This document shows positions 32,976 through 46,100 of a stretch of 64,000 nt of DNA, in pieces; position 1 is the first letter of the stretch, and every line of letters begins with the position of its first letter. Position numbers and translations under genes: made by a program. Source of the DNA: Torreya grandis (lineage: Eukaryota > Streptophyta > Pinopsida > Cupressales > Taxaceae); assembly GCA_037957365.1 (NCBI GenBank), contig JARHVA010000081.1, positions 5,468,001 to 5,532,000 of the forward strand, given 5' to 3'. Below the pieces are notes generated by a model that was given only the letters and a program-made list of their open reading frames with translations, did no database searches and was not told where the DNA came from.

Positions 32976-35900
32976 TCATGTGAGCATCGCACATAGTGAT
33001 AGCTGCTTACATCCTGATATTGTCTAGAGTAATAGTGTTCTTGAAAATCATCTTAGTTTTGACTATGGCATCTCTCATTGTTGTAACTAATTTTGCATGA
33101 CTAGTTAACTTGATTTTTAGATTATCTAGAGTTAACTGAATATCCAAAATATTATCCATAGAGGATAATAAAATTGACTTATCTTCAAAAAATTTATTGA
33201 ACATACCTTCAAATTTTTGAATCATTTCTTCTACTAAAAGGAATTGATTATCTTGTGATGTAAGTTTGCAAGGTAGCTCCTCTAATTTATGCAAAAGTCT
33301 GATATCATTTTGGTCACTGAGTTTCCTTGAATATTCGAGGTCACTGATCAACTCTTTAAGTACCTAATTCCTATATGTCAATACCTCTTTAGTTTTAGTG
33401 TAAGAGTCTCTATCATTAATGACATCGATTGATATTAGAGTGCTTATTTTTAGTTTCCTCATATCCATCCATTTGTCAAGATACTTTTCTATGCTTTCAA
33501 TATCTTGAGAAATAATATTAATGAGATCATCAAGTTTTGCTCTTATTTTTCTCATTTTATTTCTCTTCTCAGATAACTCTATAAGGAAACTCTTTGTGCA
33601 TGCATCTTTTCCAAGTACTCTTCAAGTACTTTTTCTTTGAAATAAGTCTTTTTCACTTTCTAAATAATGGAGTCTTCCATGGAAATGGCCTTAGGAGTTA
33701 CTGTTTATGGAGTGAAAGTAATTATCCTTACCAATAGAGTCAATTATTCCACCATTGCTTTGTAGTGATCCTTCATTTCTTTTTCTCTATCAAATTTCTG
33801 AATCAAGATGTCCATGGCTGACTAGATATCACTCTTAGCACTTTCATGAGTTATCTTACCTAATTCAACTCTAGAGATAGAGTAATCACTTACATCAAAA
33901 TTTTCAATGATTGTGTCCTATAGAGGTTTGCAATTTCCATAAATTTGTGTCCCTTATCCCCAATTATTTTTGAAAGAATCCTTGGCTTCTTTGGGGCCTT
34001 GGCTTTTACTGGCACCATTTTATTGAAATCAAAGTCATCTAGAGAGATAGCTTGTTTCTTCCTTTTGGGTGTATAATCTGATAACCATGGTGGCAGCATA
34101 AGATTACTTACATTAGGATCTATCTCCATTATTGACATTACTAGATTTTTACTCACATAGGTAGTGGAAATAATAGGTGGATTATCAGTAAAAACTACAC
34201 CTTTTGCTGAGTGATCAAAAGTAAAACTATCTTCAATATCAAAAGATGGGGATGACAAACTAGGAATTAACCTTAAGGAATGATGAGTATCATCAAAAGT
34301 GCTTTGAGGGTTGTCAAAAATTATTTTGAAAGGAGAGGGTGATCCAAAAGAGGGAACACTAATAAGAGAAACAGGTGAAAGAGTTACAGCAAGTGTGTCA
34401 AGTGGGGAAGAAGAGATTTTTATTTCTTGTTGCACATTTCCTTATGGAAACAAAGTTTCCTTCTCTGGTTGATCTGTAGGCCTATTTTTAGTCTCCATCT
34501 GTTCCATTTCTAGTTCTTTATCACTTTGTTTCTCAACTCCCATATCTACTATTTCTTAGTCTTTTTCAATAACTTTTGACTTTGTCCTCATAAATATGAT
34601 CTTAGGCTTATGTGGCTTGGAAGAAGAAGGGACATCACTTTTATTCTTCGTCCTATTTTATACTTTTTTTCTTATTTCCTCTTGAAATTTAGATTTAGAA
34701 CCTATGATGAATTCTTTCAAAGTAATTCTTTTATTTGCTAACCAATTATTGGTGTTTGCCAATATAAGTTCAAATATTTGACTCAAAGAAGTCAGCTCTT
34801 TTTGCGACCATTGGATTGGAGGAAGAGGGGAAATATAAATTTATTTAGTATTGTATCTATCATTAATCAAATCTTCATCATCCACTAAATTCTTAAGGAT
34901 ATCAACAAGTCCTAGATATTCAATCTGCTCAAGAGATAACCTACTGTAGTCCATTTTCCTGATATCTTCTGTTGATCTCAAGTCTACCCAAACATCTTCA
35001 ATCATAGGTTCATAAAATTGAGTTTTCTTTCTGATTATATCTTTCACACCCCTATAATCAAAATTTGGTCTTCTTTTTGAATTGCTTCAAGGTTACGAGT
35101 TTCATTTCAATTTCCATGGCTCTAGCCTTTCCAACAATTAAAATTGAAAACCTACCAATTTCAATTGAGAACTTGAAACTGGGCTTCTTGATTTCCTTCT
35201 ATTTATTATGCATGATGATCATTTGTCTGCATAGTTTCATTGATACTAATTTATTTGAGGGGAATCTCGGAAGCATATAAGGATGACCTTGAAAAAATCC
35301 AACCCTTAGGTACGAGAAAGAAGGAAATTGTAAGAACATGTATCCAAAATTATTCACGGCTGTCTAGGCCTCATTTGACATTCTTCTTTGTTATAATTAA
35401 GGATCAAAAAGACATAAAAATACTACAAATAAAGTATCATCTACTCTCCTAAAATGATGAATATAACCTTTCAATGTTAACTGAGAGTAGTATTGATACA
35501 CTGGGGTTACTCTCTTATCTCCTTCTGATGTCAAACCTAGAAAGATTCTCATTGAAGTTTTGATATAGAATAGGTAAGAAGTCATGTAAAATTTGAAGGT
35601 AGTGGATACCTTTGTCAATTGTTCATGAAAAGTGTTGCTGACTTGTTCTCCCCAGAAGATGACTTGTTTTCCTTGGAGAATTATCTTGATGAATGGATAC
35701 ATCCATTCATAAAACTGTGAGGAAGAGGGTAAACCTCTTATCCTGCTGAGAAGAGTTATCTGATCACCAACTTCTTCGGTAAAGTCACTTCTTAGAAAAC
35801 TATATGGCCACCTTGACAAATTTGCCCTTAGAGTCTTTAGCCATTTATTTTTGATTACCTTCTTTATTTTTTCAGGATCTTTGTCATATTCTCTTTGTGC

Positions 35901-36293
35901 TTCAACAAAATCAATATTTATCAATTTTGTAGCAGAAGGGCACATAAACACTTTATCAATGAACTCAGGATCCAGTCTAATTATCAAATTACAACTAGTG
36001 TCTAACACAGCCCTGGTATTTTTATTATAAGACTGAGCACATTGGAGAATAAATTGTATGTGGTGAGCTGCTATAGGGAAAGAAGATACTAAATGAATAT
36101 TGTTGTCAATTATCTTCTTCATTTCATGGATGGGATTGCTTGACTTAGTTCTTTCCATGAACTTAGCCATGTCCACATGATCGATCTCTATATCTTTAAT
36201 ATCATCAATATTAGATGTAATCAAGGTGATTGGAAAAACACCTTAATATTTGTACTTCATTGTCTTTGACTTCTTCAAAGAAAACTCAATCAT
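32976..36293 (-). pseudogene. LTR-encoded large protein, copy in 5' LTR (degraded)
   Basis: Spans 3318 bp from ATG at 36291-36293 (MIEFSLKKSKTMKYKY) to a TGA at 32976. The longest open piece, 36224-35397 (275 codons), covers MAKFMERTKSSNP, FILQCAQSYNKNTRAVLD, RANLSRWPYSFLRSDFTEEV, GLPSSSQFYEWMYPFIKIIL, FWGEQVSNTFHEQL and VTPVYQYYSQLTLKGYIHHF. Then come IIRKKTQFYEPMIEDVWVDL (35047-34841), a Ser/Pro-rich part with SSPLDTLAVTLSP and LPPWLSDYTPKRKKQ (34435-33890), and helical C-terminal pieces (33555-33364, 33351-33007). The length matches the 3' LTR copy within 15 bp. Family not recognised. Confidence 0.7.
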
Positions 36294-36479
36294 CTGAAAG
36301 GACTTAAATAAAAAAGATGTCGATGAAGAAGGATCCACATAATAAATTTAAAAAAAAAGCCATGATTATACAATTAGGAAAAAAATTGGTAATCTAGGAA
36401 AACTGCATGTCAATGATCATGAAACTAGAAGAAAGCGGGCTCAGAAAGGCAAAATCGAAAATATCCCAGAGTTATGAAA

Positions 36480-36780
36480 TTTGAGAGAATTTTTGCATGG
36501 GTAGCAAAAATCACTGCCCTTACATGTGGGGGGTATTTGCTTTTTACTTCGGCAATAAAAATTGCCCCTTTGTAGGGAGGAGAAAATGTATACTTATGCA
36601 GAGGTGGCAATTTTTATCACCCTCGCATGTCATCTTTATGTAGGAGTGGTGAAAAATGTTGCCTCTGCATAAAGCAAGGATTTTCAAGTTTTTTGTCCTA
36701 GTGGTGAAATTTGCTGACCTTGCAAGTAAAAAAAAAATTGTATTTATGCATAAGTGGCAAAAATTGCTGACCTCACATGT
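36480..36780. repeat. hairpin array B, 5' LTR
   Basis: Counterpart of 24600-24895. Units such as GGTAGCAAAAATCACTGCC, GGTGGCAATTTTTATCACC and AGTGGCAAAAATTGCTGACC, bordered by GCATG or TGCATAA boxes. Confidence 0.65.
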
Positions 36781-37234
36781 GATTGGATTCATAGTTCTAA
36801 TGATTGAATAGCTAATTTCACCGATGACACACAATGGAAACTTATGGCATAAAAGGAGGGTTGGCGAGTTTAGCCATTAGCTAGGCTCACTAGGGAAAAG
36901 CAACAAAATGAGGGAGGAACTTGAAAACTAAAAAAACCAAAAGAAAAAAAAAAAAAAAGGTTAACCTAAAGGAAAATAAAACTAAGAGAAGAAGAATGAG
37001 AAACCTAGAAGCAAAAAGAATAAAAACCAAAACTTACCTGGCAATTTCAAAATCCTAAACTCGAAGTTGGCAAATTCATAATCCTACTTGTTCACGTAGT
37101 CAAATGATTGCAGGGAGGAATATCAGAGAAAAAAATGATTAAAATGAAAACCAAATGGCATTTAAAAGTCCTAAACCAAGCTTCAACAACTCTAGTACAT
37201 GCGGCCATAAATGTTGCACAAAAATTGAGTTTTT

Positions 37235-37530
37235 TAGAAAATATCTACTTAGGCAACAAAAATCACTGCCCTTGCATAGGACAGGGAAGGTCATGCATTG
37301 ATTGTGAAAATTTCCACCAATGCATGAGAAAGGGAAAGCCATGCATTGGCGACAAAAAATGTTGCCGATGCATGAAGAGAAAAGAAAAATGTAAGGGCGG
37401 CATATTTTGCCGCTAGTGAATGAGAAAGGGGAAAAATGAAAAACATGCAAGAGCATAAATTTTCGCTGCTTATGCACTGGAAGAATGAAAAACGTGTAAG
37501 AGTGGTGAAAATTTCCGCTAGTGCATAGAA
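37235..37530. repeat. hairpin array A, 5' LTR
   Basis: Counterpart of 25340-25630. Includes GGCGGCATATTTTGCCGC and GGCGACAAAAAATGTTGCC units with TGCATGAGAAAGGG spacers. Stem sequences differ between units while the pairing mostly remains. Confidence 0.7.
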
Positions 37531-37782
37531 AGAATGAAATGTCTAACAACTTGAAAATGATCAAAATCTATCATTTTGATCAGATCAAGACTACAACAGG
37601 TTTCATGATTTTTGAGAAATTGTGATGAGGGAGTGTTGTAAACTTTCCTAAGATGTCAGTCAATTTCACTTGAGATCAAGATAATCTTGTCTCTGATGAT
37701 GAACCTAGAGTGTAGATTACAAAATAGACAAATTTTGTAGGGGTTGTCCACAAAACGAGCATAGCTGATTTTGGGAAAAACA

Positions 37783-37787
37783 AACTG
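37783..37787. repeat. right target-site duplication candidate (AACTG)
   Basis: Five bases after the right LTR; they match AACTA at 20135-20139 in four of five positions. Confidence 0.5.
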
Positions 37788-40700
37788 GAAAATAAAATTT
37801 ATCACCATCAATAATTAAAAACAAATTAAAATAATAAAAGCAGAATAAAATAAATAAACATCTGAAAAAATAAAAAAAGTGTTGTGTTCCACTTATATTG
37901 TGCATACACTGATTTTTGCATGCAATCTTTAGTTGTTGTGCAGTCCAAAAAAAACCTGCAAAAAATTGGATATGAAGTCAAGCATGTCATATATTTTCGT
38001 ATGCTTTGTTTTTGAATATGATAAAACATGATAGAATGGTAATAATTTTTTTTTGAACATGATAAGTTATTATTTCTGTATGCTCATGATTTCTTTAAAA
38101 TATATTTTTGTTGTTTGTTGGTTAACAATGTCATATATAGAAGATCTAAGATATTTTATCGTAATACAAATGTGAAACTATACATGTGAATAGATAAATA
38201 CATAGAGCAATGGAATAAACACATCACTTATTTTATACATTGTGTTTTTTTTCTCTTTGAGTTGAAAAGATACTTATTAATGTTGAAAAAAACATATTTA
38301 GGAAAGTGGATATGGATTCAGCTGAATACATTGAGCAGGTTCTGTAAATAGGAGAAATGAGATTAGCAAAATAGTAATATTTTATTTCTCGGTTGTGATA
38401 AATTGGTTTTCTTTGCTTGGTGATAATTTTTTTTTCTCTTTAATAATTGTAAAATCTAGGATCTTGATAGTGTTGGCATGTGGTGAGTAGAAAACTATAT
38501 TACGAGCAACACAAAATGTTAGCCATCAAAATGGTGACAAACTAGATAAATATCAAATAACCCATGGAATCAGAACAAAGTGTGGATATAGAAATAGAAC
38601 TAAAGTAGAAAAAATAAGAAAAAATGGGAATTTTTCCCTTTGCATAATTTGTGTGGAGCTCTACCATTCATAATAAGTAGTTAGTTATTTCATTTGCATG
38701 TAACTTGTGATTTAGTTTTAGTTTTTTTATTGAAATAAAGAAAAAAATGTCATTATATAATAATATAACATATTTGTATTCATGGTTTTGATTTCAAAAC
38801 TATTGTTGCAGTGTAAATGTAGGGAAAACATACCAATGTTAATTATTGATCTCTCAAAAAAAAATGTTGTCAATGTTTTGGAAGGTGATGTATTGGTTGT
38901 CTATGGTCTTGGTTTCATCAATATCCAAATTTGCCATCGAAAGCAGAGATAGTGTATGCATATCTTGTCAATAAATTTAGTCAATTGATAATAACTATAA
39001 ATATCAATAACAAATTGATTGACAAGTTCTTATCCCAATTTTTGATACGTAATAATCTCCACATCATAGACTTTTTGATAAAAATAGAAGTCAATATGAA
39101 ATAGGGGATGTTGACTGTTGTATTGCCTTGAACATTAAATCGATTGTGGATAACACTGTGATTATATGCAAAGAGTGAAAACTCACTACAAATATCATCA
39201 CACATGTTCTTGTGTAATCAGATAATGTATATACAATGGGTTCACTAGCTGCTATGATAGTTGGGTATCAAATACATTACAACCAATATGAGCTTCGTCT
39301 TAAAGATGGAAAAATTGAGGAATACATGACGAATGTAAATACTAATGCTAAAAGCTTATAGCTCTTATTTTTTCATGTTTTGAAAAGTTGTTCACTTTGA
39401 GTTAACATATACATATCCACTTTCTATTCTAAAATACTTATATTAAACAATTGCTTTGGATCTTGTCATAAATGACAATTACAAACATGTATATTCTCAT
39501 GGTCAAGAAATATTGTCAACATCAAACACACCAATAATGTTGTTCAAGGACATTTTTATAAATGGTATCAAAGGCACCCCTTTGGTTTGTGAAGGATAGT
39601 TTGCATTTTTATATGTGTTAAATGAAAAATATATAAAAGTTTATTTGAAAAATTTATCAAAAAATAATGTTGAGGTTAGTATCTATCTCTATCTTATTTT
39701 TTCTAGTGAGGAAAAAAAATGTTAGAATTAAACAATAAAATTATAATAGTTTAGGAATGTGATAGTTTATTTTTCTTTTGTTTTGAAGGTTAAAGGACTC
39801 TTGAAAGTAAAAAATATTTATGTTTCACCTTTCTTGCCATTCTACAACCATTACAAGCTCATGATCATCATCGGTATTGCTTCAACAGATGATCATTCTT
39901 TTGCATAAATTGTTATCAAAATCAAATGTATTCATATCAACATTCATTGTATTACATTGTATATACAAAAAATGGACAAATAGATTGCATTTTGAATGTA
40001 ACACTTATGAGAAAAAAATTGTTAGATATCGTCAAAAATATGTTTTGATCAATACATGCAAGATAAATTAGTTGTCACATTTTTGCTACAATGCTTTCAA
40101 CTTCATGGCAACTTTACATATGTTGTAGACAATGTCATCAAATCTACTAGTACGTATTTCTTGGTTCTTGTGTTTTGAATTTTTTTTGTTTACTTTTATT
40201 AAAAAAAGGGAGAGAGAGAGAAAAAAAATGTAGACAAAAAAAGTAACATATTTATCGCTCACATTGATTACAATCTAGTTTTTTTTAGAAGCAAGCAATA
40301 TGTTCACTATTATTTATGTGTAGTGTTTGTTTTCTTTTTATTTTTTTATTTTTCTTTTTAATTATTATTATATATTACTATTACTATTATCAGTTTATTG
40401 TAGTTGGTGATTTCAATAAAGACTAATGCTCTTCTTGATTTTCATTTGTTTGTAGGGTGCCAAATAACTGATTGTACGCAAGATCATGCATCTAGATTGT
40501 AAAGTATAGAATACTTGTTTGAAGGCATAATCTAAGTGAGGATGTTTACAATTCTAAAATGATAGGAATAAAAAATTTAGACATATTTTGTTTAGTGCAA
40601 GCAAGCTCTTCTTACATGTTAAACCTTTTCACCTTTATATATTTGTTCTCTTGTTTGAATAAGTTTTTCAACATCATGACCAATGGATTAGACATTAGAG

Positions 40701-43160
40701 GCCACTGATGGTTGGGATCATCTTACTCTCAATTTTTATTAGTTGATTGCAAAACAAATTTTTAAGATGGTATTATTGTATCTTTGTTTTTATCTACACA
40801 TGTGATCTTGTTTTCAGTTGAAGTAATGATAGTGTTTGGGTGATAATGACCTTATGATGCATCATATAATTGTTATTGATCTTATTGAATCTAAAATGAT
40901 TGAATCTTTTCAATGTGTGCTCTGATTCACACCTGGCATGGCCATATCAACTTTAAGGTGTGTGTCCATTCTAGTTAGCTTTATTATGGATCGGAAGTTG
41001 GTTAATAAACTAGTATTGTATGGCTTATGTGGTGAGACAATTTTTACATCTTGTATATTTTTGTTTTGATCAGATAAAGTGAAACAAATTGAGCCTTGGT
41101 TTAATGTGTTGTCCTTGTTCAATATTATTCTTGATCTTGGGAAATATGTGTTAATATAACAATGACTAGTATATATTATTTTAACAATAACATTTCCATA
41201 AACAAACTTAGTCTTAAGCATTATCTCTGAATTTTATGTGATGGTTTAGCTTCTATGATTTACTTATTGTGTATGGATTTGTACAAATAAGTTGTTGGTA
41301 TAGTTTTCGATGTTATTTCAAGAAGATATCTTGATTATGAGTGACATTCATGGATTATGTGATTTTATCTTTGACAATGTTGAATTGACCTTTCTTAATA
41401 CTTATAGATGTGGCTTTAAATGGCAAGACTAGACTTCTAAGTGGTTCCTATAAGATGGATTCATTTTTTGGTATCATAATTCTAAAACTCTTAATGTAAA
41501 CTATATATTTAATATTAGTTTCTATGTTTCAATTATTATTTTGATCATGAAGGAACTTTTATTGTTAACAAATTAATATAGTTTTTTGAATATTTTGTTC
41601 TTGTTCTCATATACTCCTTGTATAGCTACAGAGGTGTGTATGCTAAAGTTTTGTTGCTAAAAGAAAAAGGTCAAGAATAAGCTAAGACATATGTTGAATA
41701 CAAATAAGTGCGATGAGATTCTTTTAGTTGTATCTATGATTTACGTGAAGCTGACTTCTTTATAATAATTGTGTCTTTTGGCTTGACTATGTTTTGTGTC
41801 ATATGACTCGGTTTCATGAGTATTGTTTTAACATTGTATTTCTATTTATAAAAAGTATCTAAAAAACTTATTCTAATCCTTGATCTTATTTATTTATGAT
41901 TATCATTATTTTTATAAACTTAGTGCATTCATTTAAACATTAATTAATAAGTCTGAGATAACTCACAATTTTTTTTAGATAGTCTGTCACAATCTGATTG
42001 AATTTATGGCATTAATTTAAGGTTATTGGGTTTGATGAATGGGCCAAGAACTTGTCATTCATAGTAATATACATTTTTATCATTTTGTGAATGTTGTGTG
42101 TTTGGATCTAGCATTGCAATCTAGTTTGGTGGTTATAATTTCAAATAAGTGAAGTGAAAACCCTAAATCTAGTTTGGTGGTTATAATTTCTTGCTCTATG
42201 TTTAATTTATTTTACTAGTTTGTATTTTTTGAAGGTAATGACCTCATGGAATGTCCTTGATTTTGGCGTATGGTTGTATCACATTGTTATTTCGATGCTT
42301 AAAATATAGAAAATGTCTACCATATGGGTTTATACTATGATATCTAAAATCAATCAGATCTTTGTAATCATGTAATGGCTAGAATAGTTATTATTGTGTT
42401 ATTATATTTATGAAAGAACTTGGGTATTTGCATTTGTTTTCAAAAGGTTATGTTGTTTGATCAATATATAAATACATGTTTGTGGGACTAATTGTATCCA
42501 ATTTTGATGGTAATTGTCTGGTTAGACATTAAGTTTATAATTTATGAGGGTATGAAAAATAAATTATTTCAATTCTATTGTAATCATGCATAGATGCTAG
42601 AATGCCTTGAGTTTCATGTTTGATTAATAGTTACTTCAAATAATAATATAACTTTGTGTATATATTAGAAAAAATAAATTATGTGATCATCAAATAAACA
42701 AAGTGGATATTAGAATTATTATTATGTTTAAGATAGTATTAACATTCTTCTTAGAATTGGAATGGTTTCACAATTAGCAAATAAAAGGTAACTATTTATT
42801 TCAATGTAGTCGATAAGATTAAAGGTTATGATTGAGTTTCATGACATGAATGCATTTCAACTTAAAATGTTAGTACTTCAGAAATCTACATTTATGATTA
42901 ATTATATTGAATTTAGTGTCAATAAATAAAAATATGATTGTCTAGTTTAGATTATGAAATACTTGTATATACTTGGAACATGCATGGCATTAAGATAACA
43001 CTATGAATAAAAGATATATAGGGGATAATAACTATGTGTCATCATCTTAAATGAGATTCATTGGAATTTGAGTTAAATTTAAAGTATAATATAGTTATAG
43101 TAATATCAAGTGATTGAATATTAAATTGAACTAATACGTTTAGTTGAAGCTAGATTTTTG
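37788..43160. other. AT-rich stretch, possible continuation of the interrupted Helentron
   Basis: No conserved domain found. Some plus-strand runs look like decayed coding sequence (PMLIIDLSKKNVVNVLEGD near 38830; VINDNYKHVYSHGQEILSTS near 39470) but match nothing I know. A 103-codon minus frame (41221-40910) and other short frames look like chance. Because the LTR element was inserted at 20139, the start of this stretch is the continuation of the pre-insertion locus. Confidence 0.4.
42118..42190. repeat. 25-bp direct repeat, 47 bp apart
   Basis: AATCTAGTTTGGTGGTTATAATTTC occurs at 42118-42142 and again at about 42165-42189. It is a recent small tandem duplication in AT-rich DNA. Confidence 0.8.
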
Positions 43161-46100
43161 TGTATGTGCCACAATTATATCTCTCAAAACCAAATATAAG
43201 TAAATTTTTTGTTGTCTTCTAGACATAGTCTAAAGTAACCTGGAGATAATCCTAGGTTTTGGGTGGTATAATAGGTGGATTGTATCTCTAGATTATAAGG
43301 GCTATCTCCCCTAGATGTGTCAATTAGGATCCATACTCTACACTACCATCTTGTAAAGGAAAAGGGCAAAGGTAAACTGAAATAAAAACCTATCTAATTT
43401 GGGTGATACACCAAAATATGACCTCCATTTATCTAATATACACTAAGAGGATGAAAAAGAACATAAAATTAACTTCAATTCTCAAATGTAAGTTTTCAAA
43501 CATCAATACTTCACACAAAGGCTCAAGATTGATACATGATCTAAGGTACCTGTTCAATAGGTCTCTCAAAGACACTAAAGAAAGCTTGCACTTGAGATAT
43601 AAACAAGATGATTATATCAAAATATGAAACCTAAAAGGATGAGATTAACACATAAAAATAGGTATGAATTAAAGGATAAGATGAGAGGAAGCAAGAACTA
43701 TCACTTTCATCTCCCAAGAAACCATGAAAATACACTAAAATAAGCTTTTGAGGAGGTATCAATTCTATCTTTATTCATAAAGAAAGGCAAGTAAAAATAT
43801 TTTATAAGTATGGCCTTGCCACAACTCAGGTTAAGTATCCTTTTGAATGCCAAAAATTGGCTTACATATAGAGAATTGAAAGAGAGGAGAGAGGAGTCAA
43901 GAGCCTCAAAACTAGGAAAATGTCCTTTCAAAGAACTCCTCCAAAAGTGTTACGTAACATTTCCACCTTCTCAAATCTCTATCCTTCATAAATTGGAATT
44001 TAAAATAGATTATTATATGTTTTTATGACTTATAAACTTTTTAATAATGTTTGGTCAAGCTTAGAGCACTTGGAGAGTGCCTATATTCTTTCATCAACTC
44101 CTAGATTTTAGCTTTCTTATCTCCCTTCATGAAAAAGTCTCTTCCATGGATGTAGGTCTTCATGTCCTTTAAATTATTTGATTTTAATCCTTCTATAGGA
44201 TCATTAATGATTCTTTAACACTTGGAATGAGCTGGCTATAAGACTCCTTCAACAAATTGACTTTGTCTTACACCTGGGCTTTAAAAGAGAACGAGTCCTA
44301 TTTGCACTTGTTGGAGACCTTTTCCAAAGCCTTATTTCATTATAACTCTTCCTTGACCTCTTCCTACCTTGAATATGTCATGTCATATCCTTCCTGAACT
44401 TTACCAATCTTTTTAATAAGCTATATGAACCTATTTAGCCTTCAAACCCCTCAAAAGGCTCATTTTTCTCTATGGCATAAAGGGAAAAGGATGAGTTTTT
44501 TCCAACCTTGCATCAAACCTAAACTTTTACACCATAGATGGATTGTTTAAGACACACAAAAAATTGTTTCAATATGATTTAAAGAACTGTCTACTCCAAA
44601 AATATTGATTTGACACTCAAACCATGCATTTTCCATGCATTCCTTGTAGTCCTATTTTCCTGAAAATCTACTTGGATAGGATAAATTGGAAGATATGATT
44701 CAAAAAAAAAACATTATAGGTACCCATTATCCTCCCACATCTCCACACAAAATTTCATGTTCAAACTCTATGATTTGATATGTTTTTAGCCTATTTACTT
44801 TGACAAATTCGGCCTAATTAGCCCTTTAAGTCCTAGAATAAAAAATTTGTTGTTGGGAGATCATATAGGTGTGAAACCTCAAAAACATGTTTCATTCAAT
44901 TTTACAATGTCCCCACCATGTTCCATTTCAATTTTGGTGGTCTAGAACCACATGCAAGTGCCAAAACCATGAAATGGTCTTTGGAAAGCTTGTCCTTTGA
45001 AGGCATTTTCTGGCTGGCCCAAAAGAATGGAATGGTTTGGGAAAATTTGGATGATTTTTTATGAATTTTTTATATTAATCAGGTAAAACAATTCTTAATC
45101 TTCCTTTTCCATCAATTGGCATCTTTCTACACTCCTTGGAACATTCATTTTAGCTCAAAAAGTAATATTTTTGCCCAAATCAATACAAGTGAAGGTATAA
45201 AAAAACCATGTGAATTAACCTCCGAGAGTCCCATAAAAAATCTAGTATGTTTCATGAAGCAACTATGTGTTTTGGTGGGGTATCCAACTCAAAACTTACA
45301 AACTGGTCCAAAACAGGGTTTTTGGTAGTTTTCACCCTTAAGGATGATTCAAAAAAATGTGACATCCAAACTAAGAAAAATTTTCACAAATTTGAAGTAT
45401 AATACCCCATCCAATGTCTCCTAACTCCTTTAGGTCCCATTATAAACCTCATTTATGAGGTAAGCATTCAAACTTGGCCTCTCAAGTGGATTCCTTCATT
45501 CTATGCACCCTGTCTTACTTTTGAACCCAAAAATGGCTTCTTTGTGACTTCTAAAAATCAATAGATTTAACACATATAATATATCCCCATGAAAATGTTT
45601 CAGTTATTTTTAATTTTCATTAGACCTTGGAAGTGGAAATGACCCCCTATTGGGCAATATGCCTAGTCTATGCTAGTGGGGTTTAAGTGCAAATGGCCAC
45701 CCACCAACACTTATGAGTGTTTTATCACCTCTAATAAGCTTCATTCATTATATTTCACACTCAATACATATTAACACAAAATTTCCAAGTGTCCAAAAGT
45801 GTTTCCAAGACAAATACACTCCTTTTGGTCATATTTTCTCCATTCTTTGCCTTCGTGCATGCCTGAAATTGGCCTACTTATGACAGAAAATAGAGAATAT
45901 GTGACATATTTTCTCATGAAAATAAAATATATGTGGGTGTTATTTGGGTCATGATTACCATTTTTAAAAAAAATTAGTTCAAAATTATGTTTTCATCACC
46001 TTCAAACTTCCAAAATTCATAGGCAGACTTTTGACATTGATTGTGTGCAAGGTTGCAAACATGAACTTGTAAAGTAAACCTTTGAAACCTTTCCTTGTTC

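Larger units (their letters stand above)
20140..37782 (-). mobile_element. complete 17.6-kb Ty3/gypsy element with 5.74-kb LTRs
   Basis: Two direct repeats, 20140-25882 and 32043-37782, flank an internal region with minus-strand gag, protease, aRNH, RT, gRNH and integrase in that order. LTRs start TG (TGTTCCC or TGTTTTTCCC on the minus strand) and the left one ends CCCAACA. Lengths are 5743 and 5740 bp. A 5-bp target-site duplication is nearly intact. Each LTR holds a degraded frame of about 1,100 codons plus two hairpin arrays and a TATA box. By eye the LTRs differ at roughly one base in ten, so insertion is old. Integrase lacks its catalytic acids. Confidence 0.85.
32043..37782 (-). repeat. 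5' LTR of the 17.6-kb element
   Basis: Same internal order as the 3' LTR: TG start at 37782, hairpin array A (37235-37530), array B (36480-36780), reading frame (36293-32976), TATA box (32755-32762), end at 32043. Its edge reads TA instead of TG on the plus strand, a decayed terminal base. Confidence 0.85.

Noticed and set aside
40910..41221. 103-codon minus-strand frame
   Set aside because: No motif, isolated in AT-rich DNA, no neighbours of transposon or gene type.
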